From Catonia carolina (taxonomy: Eukaryota; Arthropoda; Insecta; Hemiptera; Achilidae), in contig JAQMRL010000004.1 of assembly GCA_035578175.1 (NCBI GenBank), positions 74,191,901 to 74,255,900 on the forward strand: DNA of 64,000 nucleotides, in the 5' to 3' direction. The first letter of the stretch is position 1, and each line of letters starts with the position of its first letter. Under the pieces are notes generated by a model. It was not told where the DNA came from, did no database searches, and saw only the letters and a list, made by a program, of their open reading frames with translations. The translations under genes were made by a program, and so were the position numbers. Of the stretch, positions 11,266-22,631 are shown in pieces.

Positions 11266-11399
11266 GGGCCTGGCATGCTGATAAGCATATACTTTTCCAC
11301 TCAGTGAGGAAGGCAATTGTAAACCACCTGAATAATTATTTTATTAGTAAAGCCTTTAGAGGTTCAAACCAGCCTTTCCGCTGATAACCTAAACAACAG
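11266..11399 (+). mobile_element. F4 retroposon, 5'-truncated
   Basis: Holds only the last ~130 bp of F4, from GGGCCTGGCATGCTG through the hairpin to AAACAACAGC. A TGAATAATTATTTTATT segment replaces the usual CTCACTCCTCG block. Confidence 0.8.
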
Positions 11400-11875
11400 C
11401 AATTCAAAATATAAGCTTAATTTCACGTATGGTTCTTATCATATTCTGTACATCAATACATGAATTTTCAAACAGGGTTACTTTTAATTTTGTTGTATCA
11501 CCGCTTTTCTGATAGGGATTATTTACAAAGTTGTAATTTTGTTAGGCAACAAACAAAGATCACTATTTAGTACTCCACTAGTTCAAACGTCTAACTTTGA
11601 ACAATCATGTTAAACGACAAGACTTCAAACAATTAGCGTTCCGGCTTCTCAAAGACAATCTTAATTATCATCAAGTTTAGAATTATTTACCAAAAAGACA
11701 TTACGCAACAAATTGAGGCAAACTCATTTATCTTTAAAACTTTCGGATGTGTCACGCTTTCAAAGATTATGGTGTATGCCCTAAAAGTATTATAGGCTAC
11801 TAATAAAATTAATGGAACCGATAAATTATTGAAATGGTAAAGTTACTTTCCAAAATTGTAATTTAACAGTAGACA
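11400..11875. other. Unassigned AT-rich stretch
   Basis: No gene or recognised family. Confidence 0.4.
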
Positions 11876-12748
11876 ACGTACTATTAATTATGAGTGATTA
11901 TAAGATTGATTATAAGTGATATAACGTACGATTGATTATACTCGTAAGTGATTATAAGATTGATTATAATTTGTATAATGTACGATTGATTATAAGTGAT
12001 TATAAGATTGATTGTAAGTGACATAACGTACAATTGATTATGAGTGATTATAAGTAATATAAGGTACGATTGATTAAGTGATTATAAGATTGATTACAAG
12101 TGATATAACGTACAATTGATTATGAGTCATTATAAGATTGATTATAAGTGATATAACCTACGATTGATTAAGTGATTATAAGATTGATTACAAGTGATAT
12201 AGCGTACAATTGATTATGAGTCATTATAAGATTGATTATAAGTGATATAACGTACGATTGATTATGAGTCATTATAAGATTGATTATAAGTGATATAACG
12301 TACGATTGATTAAGTGATTATGAGATTGATTACAAGTGATATAACGTAAAATTGATTATGAGTTATTATAAGATTGATTATAAGTGATATAACGTATGAT
12401 TGATTATGAGTGATTATAATTTGTATAATGTACGATTGATTATAAGTGATTATAAGATTGATTGTAAGTGATATAACGTAAAATTGATTATGAGTGATTA
12501 TAAGTGATATAACGTACGATTGATTAAGTGATTATAAGATTGATTACAAGTGATATAACGTACAATTGATTATAAGTGATATAACGTACGATTTATTATA
12601 AGTGATTATAAGATTGATTATAATTTGTATAATGTACGATTGATTATAAGTGATTATAAGATTGATTGTAAGTGATATAACTTACAATTGATTATGAGTC
12701 ATTATAAGATTGATTACACAAGTGATATAACGTACGATTGATTATAAG
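11876..12748. repeat. AT-rich minisatellite, ~48-bp unit
   Basis: Tandem units of about 48 bp (45-bp variants lack TAT), built from a GATTATAAG-type word repeated inside the unit and one ACGTACGATTGAT word per unit. It spans about 870 bp, roughly 18 units. Variants (ACGTACAATT, ACGTAAAATT, GAGTCATT) alternate in short runs, which suggests blocks of units were duplicated together. It has no coding function. Confidence 0.9.
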
Positions 12749-13017
12749 TATGTTTTATACAATTTTAAATGTGTTTCTTTCGTTGTCCTGTGGTTTAAAT
12801 TTTTATGTATCGTACCACGAATAGTCTTACACCAATTTAATTCATTCGTCATGTACTGCTTGTTTGCGAAAGACACGTCACATTCCAAATATTTAGAAAT
12901 GGATACCTGCTCCAAAATGTTCCATTTAACTTTTATTTTTTAGCTTAACGAACATTTTACTAGAAACGCCATTACTTTAGTCTTTTGAGAAGGTTTTTTA
13001 GAGTTCCCTAATATGTG

Positions 13018-13186
13018 CCGGCCACATTGGCGTAGTTGGTAACGTGCTCGATTCTCATCATGCGGTCTTGGGTTCGAATCCTATTCAGGCACGGCATATT
13101 TTCATACGTTATATAAAAATCATTTCATCCTTCACCGTCTGCATTAGCAGTAATTGCAAAACAGTTGGACGTTAAAACAAGAAAAA
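13018..13186 (+). mobile_element. F1 SINE, head a
   Basis: A full head with box A (TGGCGTAGTTGG) and box B (GGTTCGAATCC), then the shared F1 body (GGCATATTTTCATACGTTA, CATCCTTCACCGTCTGCATT, GGACGTTAAAAC) and a short A-rich end. Confidence 0.9.
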
Positions 13187-13194
13187 AGTGTGCA

Positions 13195-13472
13195 CACTCA
13201 AATTTAGAACAATAAGCAACCCTTACCCAATGAGATAAAGATGATGTGTATGACGTGTAGTCTTGTACTGACTCAGGTCGACCATTCCTGAGAGAGTATG
13301 GTTAATTGAACCCCAACCATCTAAGTACACCGGTAGCCACTGTTTAGCATTCAAATCCGCATAAAAGTAACTACCTTTACTAGGATTTGAACCAGGAACC
13401 TTCGTATCCGAAAATCAGCTGTGAAACATTTGATTTTGGCGACGACTTTACCTCTAGACCGACCCGGTGGGT
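13195..13472 (-). mobile_element. F2 SINE
   Basis: Minus-strand F2 copy with box A (GGTCTAGAGGTAAAG) and box B (GGTTCAAATCC). The central palindrome is decayed (AAATCAGCTGTGAAACATTTG). It begins just after the F1 copy, so two SINEs lie back to back in opposite orientation. Confidence 0.85.
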
Positions 13473-13699
13473 AAAATGTTAAATCTGATAAATAACTAAT
13501 GATTTATTAAGCACTTATTTCACAAACGTAGAGTCACATGTCTTAGTCTTCCTATCCGGCTTTAAAACAGCTGGTTTTTTTTGTTTATATTAGCTGAGAT
13601 TGTTAATTAATGGTATTCTAGATTTAAAATAAGCCAGTTTAGTATATTTATATAAATAAAGAGTTTAATAAAGAATTTTTACCTCTTACAAAGCCAGTA

Positions 13700-14208
13700 T
13701 TGGGTTGTGAATTTTTTATGTTTTAAAAATATGTGGTGGTACACCTGTATATTACCGTGTCCCTTACGTAAAAATATCAGATGAATTGATGTCCCATAGC
13801 CGAGCAAGTGAGAGGGAGATATGTGGCATAACTACGCATGCGCTCAAAGGTCTTTACCGTTATAATCCAAATCTGAAAACATACTACAGTTGTTATCTTG
13901 CTTGTTAGTTTACACAACAATGAGTAAAATTACACAATGTTATTGGAATGGCGCGTATGGCTTGTGCGAGTGAGAGCGTTTTGCATTCTCTCATTCCCAC
14001 GGCTAGGGGACTTAAGTTCATCTGAATACTGTACACATTATGTTATAATCTGATCTTTTATTATTTTAAAATACGTAGTGGTACACCTGTATATTACCGT
14101 GTCCCCTTACGTATAATGATAATATGTTATAATCTGATCTTTTATGTTTTAAGAATACATAGTGGTACACCTGTATATGATCGCGTTCCCTTACGTATAA
14201 TAATATTG
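13700..14208. repeat. Local ~84-bp repeat, three occurrences
   Basis: The block around GTGGTACACCTGTATATTAC and CCCTTACGTA occurs near 13732-13770, then twice in tandem at about 14041-14124 and 14125-14208. Between the first and second lies a low-copy stretch with no visible gene. Confidence 0.6.
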
Positions 14209-15257
14209 TGCTACAAAGTCTCAACTGGCTACAAAAAAGGCGCTAAGGACTTTTATACTTGCTGTCTAAAAATTTCCCAAACCATTCAAGACCCCTCAAA
14301 CACATTCACAATTTTAATGGAACAACTTAGAAGGAATTAAAATAAAACGAACATTTCTACTATATTCGATTTCCTGGAGAAACATCGCATTCATCGGAAT
14401 TCATTATCCTTGTTCAACATACTCCATCACAACCGTACTACACACAATTTCTTAGAAATTAAGGCAGCCTTTACAGAAATAAACGACATATCAACATTAA
14501 CCATTTTCCAGAGTAATCACGAACTATGTTACAAAATTTATTTATTTGCTTTTCGAACTGCGCAGTTGTAAAATTAATTAAAGTGAATAAATTAATGTAA
14601 AAATTAGTCGGACGTATAACCAAAAAACAAATAATAACATTTTTGTGTAAAATTAACGAACTAAATATACTATGTACTGTTTTAATTAGGATCTCTTCTT
14701 TATACATACATAATTTAAATTAACTTAATTAGTAGATTAATTAACATAACTTAATTAATTTTCAATAATTATTATTAAATAAATGAAAAGCCATTTAAAA
14801 ATGTAAACAATATTAAATATTTTACAATAGAATTAAGCAGAGAGTAAAATTTGTTTGCAGAAGAAACGAGAGGTATTGTTTGGAAAGGGGATGTTCTTAA
14901 GACGTAAAATAACGTAATATTCTGGCGTTACCTTGATGAAGAGTGTGTGCGTGTGTGCGTGTGTTGTAGTGTATTGAGAGAGAGGTATTTGTTTACACTA
15001 AAGTACATATTCAACGAAGGCGTGTTAACGTTAATAGACTACGTCGCCGAATAATTTGATGCGTCTTTAAATTAGCTTTCTGTATTGTACACAAGAATTT
15101 TCTTTGGTGTGCTCGTACTGTCTAAAATAACTTTAAAATATAATGATTTTTTAATTATATTTTTAATTATATTACATCATTTTGTTTTTAAATCCACTAC
15201 TATGTAATTAACTTTCTCACTGCGTAGGGTTTTCATTTTAAGTAAACATTCATTACG
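14209..15257. other. Unassigned AT-rich stretch
   Basis: No coding region recognised. A short GT/GCGT microsatellite lies at about 14939-14966. The minus-strand frame at 14471-14707 has no recognisable motif. Confidence 0.4.
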
Positions 15258-16133
15258 GTTTCAAAAACTATAAGCTACGAAGAAATGTAATGTGGAAATT
15301 TATGTATTTTCTTGCATATTAAAATATATGATATTGTTAAAACTTTAATGATAAATGAACTAAAATTAAATTGTTAACCATTTCTACGGTTTAAGCGCTA
15401 GCCTATTAGAAGGTTTTGAGTTCGATTCCAGGCTAGCGTCTTGAAATTATTACAAGTAAAAAGCTACAGTCCCGATTTCATAACTCATCGAAGTTGCTTA
15501 TGACAAAGCTGATGCGACTATAAATAAAAAAAACGAAAAAGTAGCAAAACTTTTCCAGAATCTTTTCCATTAGTTTATATGCAAATAAGAAGAAATTCGT
15601 GTAAGCCTACAAAAACATTTTATCAATGGTCTTAAAATTTGTGAAAGTGAAAGCTAACAGAGAAACCGTAAATTTTATGACGCACAAATTAGGGTTTCAA
15701 AAACTATAAGCTACAAAGAAATGTAATGTGGAAATTTATATATTTTTCTTTTAAATATTAAAAAATATGATATTGTTACAACTTTATTGATAAATGATTG
15801 AAAATAAAAATGTTAACCATTTCTACAGTTGGCGCGCTAGCCTATTAATCGGAAAGTTCCGAGTTCGATTGCAGGCTAGCGTCTTGAAATTATAACAAGT
15901 AAAAAGCTACAGTTCCAAATTTATAACTCACTGAAGTTGCTAATGACAAAGCTGATGCGTTTATAAATAAACAAAAACGAAAAAAATTAGCAAAACTTTA
16001 GCAGAATTTTTTCCATTAGTTTATGTGCAAATAAGAAGAAATTTTTGTAAGACTACAAAAACATTTTATCAATGGTCCTAAAATTTGTCAAAGTGAAAGC
16101 TAACAGAGAAACCGTAAATTTTATGACGCACGA
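15258..16133. repeat. 436-bp tandem duplication with tRNA-like element
   Basis: Two tandem copies, about 15258-15693 and 15694-16133, align throughout with scattered substitutions. Each contains a tRNA-like segment: a GAGTTCGATT box B-like word inside a stretch bounded by complementary GCTAGCCT and AGGCTAGC. A D-arm cannot be made out, so this is not a functional tRNA. It may be a tRNA-derived SINE caught inside the duplicated block. Confidence 0.7.
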
Positions 16134-16329
16134 TTCAACCTTCAATATTGAGACTTAAATTTGAAAGCAACATAATATGACAAAAATTCCGCTTTCTCTT
16201 TTCGTTTTCACTTTAATTTTCATCTGTTGTAAATAGCATTACGTAAATAGTAATCCTCGCTCAATTACATCAGTAAAGCACAAAATTTTAAAAAACATAT
16301 AGGAACGAAGTTAAATTGATCACGAGATG

Positions 16330-16740
16330 TTCGTGATGTACAACAGCCTATTTGTAGAAATATTAAGATTTTTAATTTTAAGTTTCTCACTTTCGTGTGT
16401 GAAGGTTGGGCAGATCTCCAAAGTTGAACTCCATATGTCCAGATTGGTCTTAAGACTGTCTTGTACACGAAACGTATACAAGCGATTCAGAACAAGATTC
16501 TACGAACGATAACGCAATGCCCCTTTTACATCACAAACTCATTGTTGCACAATGACTTACAAATCCCATACGTAATTTTGATGACGCCAAACAACTATAC
16601 AAGACGATGCATGACAAATTTAAATTACATGACAACCCTCTTATAAAAAAACATGTACACTAGGGCGATACCGGGTGCTCAGCGCAGACGTTTGAAGCGC
16701 CTCTGGCCAAGAGATCTTCTTGGCCAACTGTAGAAATGTG
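16330..16740 (+). pseudogene. Jockey-like LINE 3' end with 5' inversion
   Basis: Plus strand 16475-16740 reads TKRIQAIQNKILRTITQCPF and ends RRRLKRLWPRDLL, the C-terminal region that follows RT in jockey-type elements. Just to the left, the minus strand at about 16392-16468 reads YKTVLRPIWTYGVQLW and ends PSHTK, the residues that should directly precede TKRIQ. Inverted 5' part plus direct 3' part is the product expected from twin priming. The piece is non-coding. Confidence 0.75.
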
Positions 16741-16985
16741 GTGATGACTGCATGCTCCTTCAAGTAAACTAAGTTTTGGAACATTAGCTTCAAATTTAGT
16801 TATTGTTGTATTAATTTAATAACAGATACTACATTTCAATTCAAGTGTCAAAAAAAAAGATTTTTCACTAGCAATGACCTAAAATTTATTTTTATCACTA
16901 AATTCGTTAACTGCAAAACAAATAACTTTAAAAAACACGTCATAAATATTATAAACCTTGTAAACAACTTTGTTTTTTTTAGTAT

Positions 16986-17470
16986 ATATAGGGTGATTCA
17001 AAACTATACGGCAATCTCTTGGGATCTCATTCTATAGCTAAATATAAGAAAAAAAGTTCATAAGACATATGCCTCAAAACGCTTAGTTAGCGAGTTACGG
17101 CTAGCAAAAAATTTCACCTAGAACTCTGTACCCTCGGTGAAGTAAGGCCGTATAAAAATGTTAAAGGTAGTTACAAAGATACAAATACGATTGTTTCTTA
17201 TTTTTTTTAATCTGAAAAATTGAATAAAATTGATTCCAGAGCTGTAAATGCAATACTTTCAGAGATATCTTACTTAAAACACAAGCATTGGTGCAAAAAA
17301 TGACACATTTTTGTGTTTAACGTAAGATTACTTCCATAAATGGTAAATAAAGGTGTATTTGTTCTTAAATAAATTTGTAGAAAATTTAATTCTGAAAAGA
17401 TTCATGTGAATTACTCAGGAAAAAAATGAATAATAGATATTAAAATTTCGCTTTATTTTAAATCAAAACA
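16986..17470 (+). repeat. Solo arm related to the 47.8 kb inverted-repeat element
   Basis: Starts AGGGTGATTCAAAACTATA and contains GAGTTACGGCTAGC and, further on, TGAATAAAATTGATTCCAGA and a TTCTGAAAAGATTCATGTG-type block. These correspond in order to the left arm of 47839-48679. The matching second arm was not found nearby. Confidence 0.6.
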
Positions 17471-17799
17471 GACGCACATAAAACGCACATTCTTAACTGC
17501 ATAAAAGATTTATAGTATAAAAGAATTTTAGTATTCTGAGATACTTATTTTTTCTCTGCTACTGTGCTGTTTAAGTGATGTTAGTTACACTACCTTTTTT
17601 TAAATTAATAGCTATTAATTTAATTATTTGCAATCAGTTTTTTAAAAATAAACTATAAACAAATATTTTGAATTTACAAATCACAAGTTAAGGCCTCATT
17701 ATCCTGAGTACTTCTCATTATATCAATTATTCATGTGTTAAAAGAGAAAATTACTATGTACAAAGATATTTATATTTTACAATATGGAATACTTTTCAC

Positions 17800-18565
17800 T
17801 ATAATTTTTGTACATTTAAATTCTTTCAGACAAGTCAAAAACATGGTTTCAACAAAACAAGGTTTCAGGCGTCTAACTTCCTCTGCATTGTTTAGAAGCT
17901 TTATGGCTAATACATTTTCGTGACTTTCAAGTCTTGTCTGATATTTTATATTAAAACACCTGACTTCGTCCATTAAATCAGGAAGGTTGCAATAATGTTG
18001 TATTTCTGCATTCCTTGCAAACCATGGCGCCCTTGTTATAGCCCGAAGAACCTTATTCTGGAACCTTTGAATTACCTCTATATTGCTTCTGCTGGTAGTT
18101 CCCCAAAGTTGAACGCCGTACAACCAAACTGGTTTAAGTAACATTCTCAAGGGAAAGTGAAGAGTTACCGCTAATCAGCCAGTACATTCTTTTGTATTTT
18201 AAATTTAATTTATTTCTCTTTATTCTCACACGATTTTTCCAAGTTAACCGCCTGTCAAGATACAAAACCAGGTACTTCACAACTTCACTTTGTGGTAAAT
18301 CAACACTTTCAAGTTTTACTGGTGGACAAGTATTTCTCCGCATTGTAAATGTAACATGCTGTGATTTTGCAGTATTGTTCTTCACTCTCTATTTTTGAAG
18401 CCATGGTTGGATTTGATCAAAACATTCCTGAACATTGTTTGAAGTAACTATAGGATTTCCACTTTTAGCAAGCAATGCCTTATTGTCTGTGAATGTAGCT
18501 TGCATTTCACCCCTTCAGTTGTTGGGTAAGTCTTCTTCATACAATGAGTACAAATACGGGCCTAG
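17800..18565 (-). pseudogene. Jockey-like LINE reverse transcriptase C-terminal half
   Basis: On the minus strand, from 18565 downwards, the reading runs through GPYLYSLYEEDLP and then FTDNKALLAKSG, which occupies the place of the catalytic FADD block and has lost the double aspartate. It continues with SQHVTFTMRRNTCPPVKL, VVKYLVLYLDRRLTWK and RMYWLISGNSSLSLEN. The last part (18150-17770) reads LLKPVWLYGVQLWG, RFQNKVLRAITRAPWF and YCNLPDLMDEV. This order is characteristic of jockey-clade LINEs (RT followed by a short C-terminal region). An in-frame stop and frame changes inactivate it. The 3' end lies near 17800, with no clear tail. Confidence 0.8.
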
Positions 18566-19502
18566 AACACTAGCTTTTTAATTTTTTAAAAATTATTATT
18601 TATAAAGGTTGCATCAAATGCAACCTTAAACCTTAGGTTATTAACCCTTAAACCTTAACCTTAGGTTATTAGCGAACACAATGAGAATTATACTAATAAC
18701 AATAAAACAACAATTTCATAAATTATTATATTTGGTTTTATATTTTCTTATCAAAGGTTCCATCATACAAAATTTTTGCATTAGTACAATACTTTTTAAC
18801 TTTAAATTAAAAAATAGGGCTGCGAATAAATAAAAGTGAATAGATGTGATTTTTCGGGTAAATTTAGTAACTTTATAATTTCAAATGTACGCTCGACAAA
18901 AATTCAAATCCTTATTTAAATTGTAGACGAAAAATTATAAAAAATGTGACATTTTTACAAAATGAATTTAAATTGAAAATAGTCGTTCAGGTTTGTTTCA
19001 AATTCTGGTGAGGTAGACTGGAGTAGAATTCCAGTCTGGAGAAAGATGGTGAAGGTGACGGTGAGGTGGAAAAGAGTAAGTTACTCTTAAATGCCTGACA
19101 CGAAAGGAAGGAAGCAGGACAGATATTAAAATTAGGGATTCACAGCACATAGAGCCGTGGGCTCGTCTGCCAGCCGAGCAAGCTGATTAAACTCTTCGTG
19201 TTTTGTATTTTGTGTTACACCATGTTCCACTTCTCTCATACTAAAAGAGACGTTCCAACCTAGTTTTTTTACTTTTTTATTTTTTAAAATATTTTCTCAT
19301 TCAACAGTTATACAATTGTATTACAGTATTTAATATTATATTTTAGTATTGTTTTATCATATTCTTATATTGTGACACTTATCGCTAAGGTCCGTTTCGG
19401 GATTTAGGTAATTAAATAATTAATACACTAAAGTTTACAATTACAAGTATTTATTACAACTAAAAGAGTTACAAAATAAATAACAAACTAATTATAATGA
19501 AG
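18566..19502. other. Unassigned stretch
   Basis: No gene recognised. Near 18606 lies a perfect 8-bp hairpin (GGTTGCAT, loop CAA, ATGCAACC), followed by a short CCTTAAACCTTAGG-type repetition. Around 19000-19220 the composition is less AT-rich, but I see no family. Confidence 0.4.
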
Positions 19503-19909
19503 TACAGTATAATACCGATTATCCGTGGTAATTGGGGGGATAACTATACCGGATAACCGGAAAACACGGATAATACAACCCAATCGGTCGAGACCCACCT
19601 ACGTCATAAACAAAACCACCAGTTACGCGTATGTTTTATTCTACTGATTAATAGATGTTAATACTATCGGATATCGGAAATATATAAACAAATGGTATTG
19701 AAATAAAAATATTTACTACAAAAATTTATATAAATCTTACCTTAAACTACGTAACAAAAAAAAATCACAAAAATCTGTTATTTTACTTTGTTTCGATACG
19801 AAACAAAGATACTACGATACGAAATTAGTTTATGTCTACATTAATGTACCTGCTCATTGTTGTCGTAATCGAACAATATTATCGTAGTAAATCACAATAA
19901 TTGAGCGGA

Positions 19910-20550
19910 AGAGTCTAGGGGAGTGAACCCCGAATGATAATCCTGCAAGTTCAGGGGCAGAAAGGTGGCAGCCCCACCACTGAACTTAACCTGCGCAGCG
20001 CCCGTAACGCGGCCAGGGGATTTCTTAACTACTGGCAGCACCCAAGATAGCCTCGGAAATAGGACCGGGAATACAGGAAAAAATACTGGAACGTCAAAAA
20101 ATAAAAAAAGACCTTGGATAACGGATGTTTTAAATGTAGCCACTTGGAATGTAAGAGGACTGGCGAGTAAACTGTACAAAACTATGGCAGTCCCGGTTTT
20201 GCTGTATGGCAGTGAAAGTTGGACCATGACGCAACGAGAGAGAACTCTAATACAAAGTGCAGAAATGAAGTTTTTAAGGGCGACGGCAGGCTATAACAGA
20301 CTGGACATGAAACGTAATGAAAGTATTAGAGCAGAATTACAGGTCCAACCACTATTAGACGGCATTGCGCGCTACAATTCCAGGTGGTGTGAACATGTGA
20401 ATAGAATGCGAGAGGAAAGACTACCAGTCCAAATATTAAGTTATGCCCCACGGGGTAGACGTGATAGAGGCAGACCGCTACGAAGATGGGTGCCGGAACA
20501 GGCTTTAGGCCTATCCGTGTTTGGGTGATGATGATGATGATGATTACAAT
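19910..20550 (+). pseudogene. LINE-B, 5' and 3' ends joined, centre deleted
   Basis: A 187-residue open frame (19965-20528) starts in sequence also found at 27730-27840 (GGCAGCCCCACCACTG). It reaches VLNVATWNVRGL, the opening motif of an AP-type endonuclease, then passes straight into LYKTMAVPVLLYGSESW, QSAEMKFLRATAGYNRLD and RRDRGRPLRRW, the C-terminal region after RT. The endonuclease body and the whole RT are missing, yet the frame stays open. The element ends in a GATGATGATGATGAT tail, as LINEs with microsatellite tails do. Confidence 0.75.
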
Positions 20551-20624
20551 GACGAAAATGTCGGGAGTTGAAAAGTTTTAATTTGTAAAAGTTATAGGTA
20601 CAGTACATACATAATTAATTTTTC

Positions 20625-20803
20625 TAGCCGGACGCGTTGGCGTTGTTGGTAGCGTGCTCGCCTCTCATCACGCGGTCTTGGGTTCGAATCCAACTCAGGC
20701 ATGGCATTTTTTCATACGTTACAAAAAATTAATTTCATCCTTCACCGTCTGCATTTGCAGCAATTTGCAAAACAGTCGGACGTTAAACCAAAAAAAAAAA
20801 AAA
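20625..20803 (+). mobile_element. F1 SINE, head a
   Basis: Complete head with box A (TTGGCGTTGTTGG) and box B (GGTTCGAATCC), body and a long oligo-A end. TTCTAG occurs on both sides and is a likely short target duplication. Inserted in the pogo-like element. Confidence 0.9.
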
Positions 20804-20879
20804 AAAAATTCTAGTGATCGCACGGTTAATCCAAACCCCGGTTAAACGATCCGCGGAAAATCGGTGCTCTACTGTAATA

Positions 20880-21500
20880 CAATAAATAACTTAATAATTT
20901 ACTTAATACTACTTACAACAATTATATAGAATGCACATACAAAATGAAACTGAATACACAATGCACAATGCCTGCACTACACACCGATAGCTCACTCTAT
21001 AAACACTCGTCAAAGATCAAACGGATACTAACTCACTGACCGCGCTCGGGTTTCTATTTATATAAGCGGTTCAAAGAATCTTCCCGAAATACACCGAAAT
21101 TCGATATAAAAGTCCTTTCTAGAGAAGTCTTATTTAATTTAAACAGGCAATCAATCGACCGTTCATAAATAGTTGTACAACAAAGACCTTATTACACACA
21201 ATAGCAAAGTCCTTTTAAATAATTTTCATGAATAGCTATCCTTTTATAGCCAACCTTATTGTTACTTTTTCACTCTATTATCTACTCTTTACCATTTTAT
21301 GAATGAAGTACTAGAAATTTCACGAACCATGCCCTTCTTCAATATTGTCACAATATTTATTGCTATTAAACCAAATTATTTGTAGTGACACTAAATTTAA
21401 AAAAAAATAGAATTTGTGAGGAATCCTCAATTAGAAAAATAAATTGGAAAATTAGAAGAAATCGCAACAGGGGAAGGTAGTCCTTGTATGTTTGGAGATA
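20880..21500. other. Unassigned AT-rich stretch
   Basis: No coding region or family recognised. Confidence 0.4.
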
Positions 21501-21502
21501 AA

Positions 21503-21688
21503 AAAAATAAGTCTGGTGCGTTGATACTGCCCATTTTCGTTACTGGCGTATCGGTCGGACTTTTATACAAGACGGCCTCTCGGTCACCTGTCCGAATCTA
21601 TGAACTGACTTTACTAAGTATTAAAATTATATTTATGTAAAAGTAACAGAACAGTACGATTTCTCATTAAGATTCTTGAAAGGAATAA
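21503..21688 (+). repeat. F5 repeat, first copy
   Basis: Starts GTCTGGTGCGTTGATACTGC and contains ATACAAGACGGCCTCTCGG. The same ~185 bp recurs at 22632-22830 on the far side of an F3 element, and more distantly at 24518-24760. Unclassified; its first bases (TCTGGTGCG) resemble an F3 end (TCTGGTGTG). Confidence 0.7.
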
Positions 21689-21693
21689 CAAAA

Positions 21694-22626
21694 ATCTGGT
21701 GTGAAACACTCACACAACTTTCTCTTGCCAGTGCAAATAATTAACAATAAACCTAACGTTAGAAATAAAACATTGGAAAAAAACAAAAAACTAACCTCAA
21801 TAAACATAACCTAATTTTAATCATAAATGAAAGACGAAAAATGAAAATCTATCTCAGTTTGCCTTAAAAATACGGAATTACTCTTTCACGCTAAACTAGG
21901 CTCTGTAGTGAAAAATGCTCATAATAAAAGTTGTATATCTTTCAATTTTCTATAAATTCGATACTATTTACTTTTGTCATAAAATGCATACTAAGGCCGA
22001 AATCTTAAAAAATCGATTTTTCACACGTTTTCGTGAGAAAAAAACAGAAAATCGCTAATTACTGGTAAACTAAGCGTTACACAAAAAATGTTTGAAATTA
22101 AAGCTGTAGAATTTGAAATTCTCTACAACTTTTATTATATAAATTTTAGCGCTAAAATTTATATTAAAGCCGTAATCGTAAGAAAACAATTTTTTTACGT
22201 AAACACAGCCTCATCAAGAATTTCTGCAAACATGGCGCCTACCCTATCTTGTAGAGAATAAAAAATTTAGTAAATGAGGCGATTTTTAAAAAAATCGTAG
22301 GACCAGTTTTTGAGAAAATCGCAAAAAAGTGAAAAATTACGCGAATAAAGTACTACTTCCGGTTGACCGATTTTGATGAAAGTGTTCGTGTCGGGTTACG
22401 TAGTGGTGTCTAACTTCAGTTTCAAGTTTCAAGTTAGTACGATGTTCCGTTCTTGAGATATTTTGTATACACACACACACACACACACAGACCAATCGCT
22501 AAAAACATGTTTTTTGGGTTCAGGGGGTCTGAAAACGTGTAGATCCGGTGAAAACTCAATTTTGAAAAATCGACATGAAAACAATACTTTCCTTCCTATA
22601 TATTCATATAGGCAAGAGAAAGAAAA
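21694..22626 (-). mobile_element. F3 element, full length
   Basis: Complete ~0.93 kb copy. It opens TCTGGTGTGAAACACTCACA (6-bp hairpin) and ACTTTCTCTTGCC. Two ~175-bp internal subrepeats follow, then the GGTTGACCGATTTT block and a CA tract at 22470-22489. It closes with the hairpin CCTATAT/ATATAGG and GGCAAGAGAAAG. Its ends carry 13-bp subterminal inverted repeats. No coding capacity. Confidence 0.85.
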
Positions 22627-22631
22627 AAAAA

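Larger units (their letters stand above)
19505..20874. mobile_element. Pogo-like DNA element with nested retroelements
   Basis: Imperfect inverted ends start CAGTATAATACCGATTATCC on the left and, inverted, CAGTAGAGCACCGATTTTCC on the right, 19 of 24 matching by eye. TA dinucleotides at 19503-19504 and 20875-20876 fit the Tc1/mariner target. The CAGT...GATTATCCG end is typical of pogo/Tigger types. About 1.37 kb in total, but LINE-B (19910-20550) and F1 (20625-20803) account for more than half. No pogo transposase is left. Confidence 0.7.

Noticed and set aside
13018..13110. Functional tRNA gene from the box A/box B sequence
   Set aside because: The same head with the same long body recurs at many sites with A-rich ends, so it is a SINE. 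The head does not close as a cloverleaf.
15400..15450. tRNA gene
   Set aside because: A box B-like word and an 8-bp pairing exist, but a D-arm and an anticodon arm cannot be drawn in either tandem copy.
18600..18670. Telomere-like repeat (TTAGG type)
   Set aside because: Only a couple of CCTTAGG/AACCTTA words occur, not a tandem array.
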